Source: Artemia franciscana (taxonomy: Eukaryota > Arthropoda > Branchiopoda > Anostraca > Artemiidae). From it: a stretch of DNA of 64,000 nucleotides. The stretch is from contig NC_088867.1 of assembly GCF_032884065.1 (NCBI RefSeq), positions 46,946,185 through 47,010,184 of the forward strand, read 5' to 3'. The notes under the pieces are model-generated. The model was not told the origin of the DNA, did no database searches, and worked only from the letters and a program-made list of their open reading frames with translations. This document shows positions 58,226-64,000 of the stretch, one piece after another; position 1 is the stretch's first letter; every line of letters begins with the position of its first letter. A program made the position numbers and the translations under genes.

Positions 58226-58607
58226 TACACTCGTGAACAGTTTTCTTGAAGCTGTAGAGAATCTGAGCTATAGTCAACTTGCACTGGCTGGCACAGTTGA
58301 TTTGGAGGTGGCTGCGGCACTCTCTAAGCTTGCAGTCTATAGTTGGCTAGTGGGGGTTACTGGAACGCTCCGACGGCAGTTGATGTGGAGGCTGTTGGTA
58401 AACCCTCCCAGCTCACCGTATATGATAGAAAAGTGGAGGTTACTCAAACTCTCCAACGGTGTTCCTCTAACCACTTGTTGTCACCGTTGGTTCCCAAGCT
58501 GAACTATCTACGAATTGTGTATTTTGCCCCCACTTCTCTTCCGGGTCCCAAGTCTAGGCATTCCAGTTCCATGACCCTCAAAGTAGCATCTCATTGGCTG
58601 GCAGGTT

Positions 58608-59389
58608 TTGGTCATGGTCAATCTCTACCTTGAAGTAGTACTGTCTACTGAGGTTGGTTCTTTGGTTGAGGCTTCTGTTAAAAAACTTACCTCTAGTTAT
58701 GTACCTGCTACTCTTGATGCTGAGAATATGGAGATCATTAAACAAGAGGTATACAATAGTCAGAAAATGGATTTTGATGTGCTTGTTGAATCACTTAAAG
58801 AATATGACTTGAGGATGTCAAGGCTTGAATTATCTCTTAATTTGCTTGACTCAGGTTTGTCAGAGCTGCAGAAACCACTGAAACCAATTCAATCCAACGT
58901 TGATCGTCTGAATGATCAGTTTGACCAAATAAAAATTTCAAATCAGCTGATCCTATTTGGTTTCAAAGAAGAGCCTTATCCAGAAGCTTCTGAAAGCAAA
59001 TTCATTGAATTTTGGAGTACTAGCTTTCCTGGCATTCCTGTGACTAAAAATGACATAGTTCTGTTTGAAGGATTGGAAAACAAGGCTCAGGTTTGAAATC
59101 TTGCCCAGTTTTTGTGGAATTCTGTAGTCCCAGAATACAGAAGCTCATTCTTAGAGAAAAGAAAAGTTTGCAAGGCAGTGGTGTCTTTATTTCTGAGTCA
59201 CTCACAAAGCCTAGACTTCAGCTATTCAATTATGCTAAATCAAAGCTTGGAAAGAGGTCTACATGGTCTAGTGGAGGAGAAATACTCACTAAGTTTTCTG
59301 ATGGTGAAGTGATCACTGTTAAAGAGGCATATCAAATTTTTGCTCTCCATCAGTCAACTACAGCCCATCCGAACCCCTCCCAGGACTAA
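58608..59389 (+). pseudogene. LINE ORF1, broken by one frameshift
   Basis: The first part (to 59096) is heptad-like and predicted coiled coil (LKEYDLRMSRLELSLNLL, then LNDQFDQIKISNQLILFG), followed by a FxEEPYPE and FxSTSFPG stretch. The second part (59093-59389, shifted) has CPVFVEFCSPRIQKLIL, LTKPRLQLFNYAKSKLG and WSSGGEILTKFSDG. The FGxxE / VxFxSxxxRxxIL / ExLTxxRxxL order is that of LINE ORF1 RNA-binding proteins. It binds element RNA and acts as a chaperone in related elements. Confidence 0.75.
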
Positions 59390-59699
59390 AACAAACCATT
59401 TTTTTAGCTCTGTTTTGTAACTTCATTTACGATTTAATAGGTTTTTCTTATGTTTGCATTTATGTTGTTTTACATTATTCATTTAAGTGGATTTCATAAA
59501 TCATTGATAATTTCCTTCGGTTGCTTATTTATTGTTTTGCCTTTTCTTTACTTTGTTTTTGCCTTTGTCCTTGGACTTGTTTTTTTTTCCTGAACTTTTT
59601 GGTTTGATAACTACAAAGTTCTAAGAAAAAAAAAGTCTTGGAAAAAATTTCTAAGACTAAGCTCTAAGAGAGTGGTCTGATAATTCTTGCCAATTTGAT

Positions 59700-60302
59700 G
59701 TAACAGGCTTAACATAAACATTTTTACCTGATAGTGAAAATTTAACACCTTATGATATGCATGGCTATATTGCTATTCATGTCACTAGAATGGTAACAAA
59801 GTGCTCAGGGGGTATCTTTTTATTTATAAAATGTGAAATTGAATTTAGTAGACGGTCTGACCTTGAATACTTTTTTACATCAGTAGTGTCTAATAGTAGG
59901 ACAGTTTATTTTCTTGTCACTGATATGAAAAGCCAGTTTGCATGGGATTCTGTTTCTTTGTCTAATAAGCCCCCTCCTTTTCCAATATATCTCTTCTGCG
60001 ATTTGCTTGATCAGCTTTCTTTTGTGAGGACTTTCTCTAAAAAACATATTTGTGTTTTGGGAGATTTTAATTGTAATATGTTCAATGTTGGATCAATTGA
60101 TGAATATGACCATCTCTTTGATGTGCTTTCTTCTTCTGAACTACATCCCTCAATTTTTTTCCCTCTCGTGTTGACGCTACAAGAAATTCTGCCGCTTTAA
60201 TAGATAATATTTTAATTTCTCATTCTCCTAATCTGAAGTTTACTTCTGGTCTTGTTTTCATTGATCTTTCTGATCGCTTCCCTATTTGTCTATCACTTTT
60301 TG
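59700..60302 (+). pseudogene. LINE ORF2, endonuclease part, decayed
   Basis: Reading starts at IFLPDSENLTPYDMHGY (N-terminal motifs of AP endonuclease are missing), then CVLGDFNCNMFNVGS (catalytic GDFN, about 60049-60085). After a frameshift near 60165 it continues RVDATRNSAALIDNILIS and LVFIDLSDRFPICLSLF. In active enzymes the last motif is SDHFP; here His is Arg, which removes a catalytic residue. Confidence 0.8.
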
Positions 60303-62466
60303 TGCCTAAAACCGAGCTTGCTGTGGACGAGCAAGGTGAGTCTTCTTTCAGAACTTTTAAAACTAAAGAAATTTATAATCTAATTGATAGGCTTCAGAGC
60401 AATGACTGGTCCAGTGTTTATGAAGCTAATGATGTTGAATTTGCAATGGAATTATTTTTGTGTCGTATGGGAGCTCTGTTGGATAAGCATTTTCCTCTTA
60501 GGAAGAGACCAAGAAATTCTACACCCAAATGCCCATGGATGTCTAGAGGTCTGATCAATGCTACACATATGGAGGCGTCTCTGTTCAAGGCTGCATGTAA
60601 AAGTAAGACACAGGATGATCATTTGAAGCATAAACATTATAAAAATGTACTTGCTTCTTCAGTATGTGCAGCCGAAAAGTTCTGTTTTTCACGTCAAATT
60701 CATGAGTGTAAGGGGAAATTGCGAAAGGTTTGGACTGTATTTAATGAAGTTCTTTCCCACAAGAAATTTTAACAGCTCCCCCCTCTATTTCATTACAGGA
60801 AAGCTGATAGATCCATTGTGGATAAAAGTTCTTCAGCGAGCGCCTTCAATTGGTATTTCACCACCCTTCCTTCCGTTCCCATTCTACCCAGAGTAGAGTA
60901 AGTAGTTTTCCCTTAGCAGAAAAGTCTTTTTTCCTTTCCTCATGCAGCGATACTGAAATTTCTAGTGTTATTTCTCAGCTTCCAAATAGCCATTCTTGTT
61001 GACAGTTTTGTATTGAGTAATAATGTTCTTTAAAAAATTGGTCAGTTTGTTTCTAACCGCATCTCACACATAACTAACCTCTCTTTTTCTTCTGATGTTT
61101 TTCCTCATTTATTTAAAGTTGCTAATAGACCTATTTCTCTTCTTGCCGTCATCTCTAAGGTTGTTGAAAAAGTAGTGTATCGTAGACTCTCTTCATTTGT
61201 GCTTAGTACTAATACGACTGCAGGAAATTCTTTCATAACTAACCATCAGTATGTTTTTCATCCCTCTTTCTCTACCTTGTATGCACTTTCAGATGCAAAA
61301 GAGTTCGTGCGTATTAATCTGGACAAGGGCTTGTGTGTTTTGGGTCTATTTCTTGACTCTTCAAAGGCTTCTGATATGGTTGACCACTCTGTTCTTTTGT
61401 CTAAACTATCGTTATTTGGAGTGCATGGAGTCCCACTAGAATGTTTAAGGTCTTATCTGTCAGGGAGATTTCAGTATGTTTTGGTTAATGGTACTTCTTC
61501 CTCTACTTTGCCAATATTGAAGTGTGTCCCACAGGGCTCTGTTCTTGAACCACTTTTGTTTTTAATTTGCAATAATGATCTTGCTGATGGTCTTCATCCC
61601 CATGTTCACCCTGTTCTTTTTGCTGATGACAGTAACTTTTTCATTGCTGCAGTGGACCTGCCATCTGCCATCTCCCCGTAGCACAAGGTATTCTCGATAA
61701 AGTAAAGTATTGGTGCTGGTCAAATGGTATGACTCTCAACAGCCGGAAGAGTATCATTGTCAATTTCAGGACAGTTTATCGGATGAGAGACGTATAGGAG
61801 CCAATCACCCTGACTTACGGGAATGATATTATACCACAAGCTACTATGGTGAAATTTCTTGGTGCGTATCTTGACTGTTTTCATTCTTTTAGACCTCATA
61901 TAACTAAGACCCGTTCCCTCATCTTCCGCCAGTCTCTAATGTTGCACCGGGTTAACTCATTTATTCCCCCAGGTGTCATGCTTTCTCTTTATTATGCTTT
62001 TATTTTTCCTTACCTTTCTTATTGCTGCTTTGTCTCGAGTAATACTAATAAATCTCTTCTCTGGTCACTTCAAAGAGCCCAAAATAGGGCAGTGAAGGCT
62101 ATCTTTCTTCTCCCTCGGCTTTACCCTTCCTCTGATCTCTATAATGATACTGGAATAGCTTTGCTGGATCGTATCGTAGGAAAAGTAATCTTTATTTAGC
62201 GCCCTCTGCTTATCTAGGTATACTTCCACCGTCTCTGCAGCAGTTTTTCTTATGGACAGACTCAGGCTGGTACTCTTCTTCCTTACGAAGTTCTTGTGGC
62301 AGACTCATTTTACCCAAATGATCATCTACAGCAGCCCAGAGGTCTCCTGTTTATCAATCAATTCTATTATGGAACTCCATCCCTCTGGATGTCCCTTTAT
62401 TTCTTTCTGCAAAGACAGTTTTTCGAACAATTTCCCGAAAAAAATATGGTGCCGTTTTCGAGAAAA
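60302..62466 (+). pseudogene. LINE ORF2, reverse transcriptase and C-terminus, decayed
   Basis: 60302-60772 is the linker (RKRPRNSTPKCPWMSRGL, KLRKVWTVFNEVL). About 61050-61180 is the RT start, where SHITNLSFSSDVFPHLFK is followed directly by RPISLLAVISKVVEKVVY, so the usual ~20-residue piece between them is deleted. 61175-61681 has LFLDSSKASDMVDH (motif A, Ser for Phe), PQGSVLEPLLF (motif B; Glu for Gly) and LFADDSNFF (motif C, catalytic Asp pair intact). 61846-62199 has LGAYLDCFHSFRPHITK and FPYLSYCCFV. It ends in a W-N-S-I-P-L-D-V stretch near 62365-62460. Confidence 0.85.
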
Positions 62467-62467
62467 A

Positions 62468-62588
<121 letters not shown>

Positions 62589-62689
62589 CACTTACAATTA
62601 TTGATTGTCTATAAAGAAAGTATGTAAATGGCATATCTGTTTGTGCCTCACATTATTTCTTCCTAGAGATCTGTTGGCTTACGGCTGAT

Positions 62690-62901
62690 CTAATAATTTA
62701 GAAGATGTGAAAGGTGTTCTTTAACATCTCCATTGGGATCTAAAAAGTACATTCGGTCACATGAACATGGTTCAGAATCACCTTCAGGAGTCTGTGACGG
62801 GTGTGCCGCTAAATTGATGTTGTGATAAATCTGTCTAGCTATTTTGAAGCTGAAAACATTACGACTATTTTTGGTTCGATAATCACTTACTTCGAATGAA
62901 G
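62690..62901 (-). CDS. Unrecognised candidate terminal exon
   Basis: On the - strand, after GTTTTGCTTTAG, an open frame of 70 codons to TAG (62692-62690) reads SFEVSDYRTKNSRN, FKIARQIYHNINLAAHP, PEGDSEPCSCDRMYFLDP and NGDVKEHLSHLLNY. The balanced composition, varied codons and clean splice acceptor look like a real exon, but I know no relative. A GTAAGT at its beginning and a TTTTCAG a little later would allow a different splicing pattern. Upstream - strand frames at 63308-62915 could be earlier exons, but two frames are equally open there. Confidence 0.3.
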
Positions 62902-62909
62902 CTAAAGCA

Positions 62910-64000
62910 AAACACTAGTTCAAGTTTCGTATTTGCTTGTGGAACTCTTTAGAGAGAAAGTGATGTTCTATAATAGCCCAAATACATTGTTTTGGAAAGC
63001 ATTGATGCAGGAATGCAATTCGACAAAGCAGGCAGCGGCCCCAAAGTAAACCATCTTTGTTGACTATATTTTTCCTGTGGGATAATAGAGTGAATACATA
63101 CAGAGTTAAGAGTCCCAATGACTAGTGAATAAGCCCTTTCGTAGCTACGGCATCTTTGTAAGTTTTCACTGGGTTTTATGCCACAATTTGTTGGCACGGA
63201 AGATTGTGATCGTACCGTTCTTTTAACATAATATTTTTTCAGTACTTGTGTACATAATGATACACACTCCAGAAATGAAGTTAGGTCGGTCCGGATGACA
63301 TATACCAATATGTAATGAAAATATAATATTTTATATGCGAATTTCAGCTATATTTTTATAGATTAGAGGGAAGAGGTAAAGTATAGCGAGTCTACATGCA
63401 AAATGTGTTGGTTACAATTATTCTGCATATTATGAAATAAGAATTGTTTTCTAGCTTCACGCTGTCCAAATACTTTACACACACCACCACCCCCACCCCC
63501 AAGCGTGCAAATATATAGCCCAAACTATATAAGTCCAATGTATTCTGTCACCCGTCGCTTGTTTTTCACTGAGTGTAAGCTAATTGTCTCTTAAGAAAGA
63601 CAGATAAAACCAGTTTGTCCTCGAGTGTGTCCTCGAGAATTTTCATATTGATTCGTTGTGATCCTCATTGTCGCATGTCTTGTAACCGCATATTTTTTTT
63701 TCTTCAGTTTTGTTTTTGAGTCGTTGTGATACTGCCACTTATCTTTTAACTGCATATTTCTATATTCTTCAATTTCGTTTATGACATGTTGTAACTGTCA
63801 GTTTCGCTAAGATTTTAACTACATATATCTGTTATCTTTATTTTCGTTTATCATTGCTTATGAAGTTTTTTTCAGTGCCTTTTGCCTTTGCGGCTTGTAT
63901 TCGTCATGTCACTTTTGATGGTCTAGGACCCTAGGTTGTTCATTATCACCCGTCGTACATTTACGTTTCTCAGGTGGTTCTCTTAATCTTGTCTCATTTG
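62910..64000. other. Right end, nothing firm
   Basis: - strand frames of 119 and 67 codons overlap at 62915-63308 with no known motif. There are diverged repeats of 'gattcgttgtgatcctcattgtcgcatgtcttgtaaccgcatatttt' type at about 63645-63700, 63720-63765 and 63785-63830 (~70-bp period, 3 copies). Confidence 0.4.

Overview
This is AT-rich, intron-bearing, repeat-laden animal nuclear DNA. It has long introns with GT/AG borders, non-LTR retrotransposon remains, a tRNA-headed SINE, satellites and microsatellites. No bacterial, plasmid or phage gene organisation is seen. The best-preserved gene belongs to a protein family that I associate with arthropods. An arthropod, possibly a branchiopod crustacean such as brine shrimp, is my inference; no marker gene proves it.

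Two cellular genes can be supported. On the + strand, seven phase-compatible exons between 1459 and 19128 encode the C-terminal 327 residues of a protein resembling the AttH/CrtC-like (lipocalin-fold) region found in front of arthropod phosphoenolpyruvate-synthase-like enzymes. Here the reading frame stops right after that region, so this looks like a stand-alone version; its 5' exon(s) lie to the left of the window or were not recognised. On the - strand, two exons about 12 kb apart (43648-43145 and 31199-30998) encode the C-terminal half of inositol-pentakisphosphate 2-kinase (IPPK), which makes phytate (InsP6). The upstream IPPK exons were not found. The two genes converge on an intergenic block of about 12 kb (19.1-31.0 kb) that ends in a satellite array.

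Layout: 0-19 kb is gene 1, with introns holding two fragments of one RTE-like LINE (2.2-3.5 and 11.0-12.6 kb), a ~120-bp minisatellite, SINE copies, and a tandem array carrying decayed copies of the gene's own last exon (17.5-18.9 kb). 19-31 kb is intergenic: a LINE 3' relic, diverged tandem repeats, AT microsatellite, and a 263-bp satellite with a dimeric higher-order repeat (27.9-30.5 kb). 31-43 kb is the large IPPK intron: a 2-kb composite repeat, hammerhead-ribozyme-like units in tandem and as a ~250-bp palindrome, a 139-bp pyrimidine-rich array and a (CT)n tract. 43.6-58 kb is repeat-rich: a YADD reverse-transcriptase fragment, a 41-bp minisatellite open in all three forward frames, two LINE 3' fragments, the inverted second copy of the 2-kb composite repeat, and fold-back elements. 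58-62.6 kb is a nearly complete but inactivated CR1/L2/Jockey-type LINE on the + strand ending in (AT)n. The last 1.4 kb has one unrecognised candidate terminal exon on the - strand.

Nothing in the window forms an operon or defence system. The most unusual content is structural: the hammerhead-like repeats, the exon-relic array, the higher-order satellite and the duplicated composite element.
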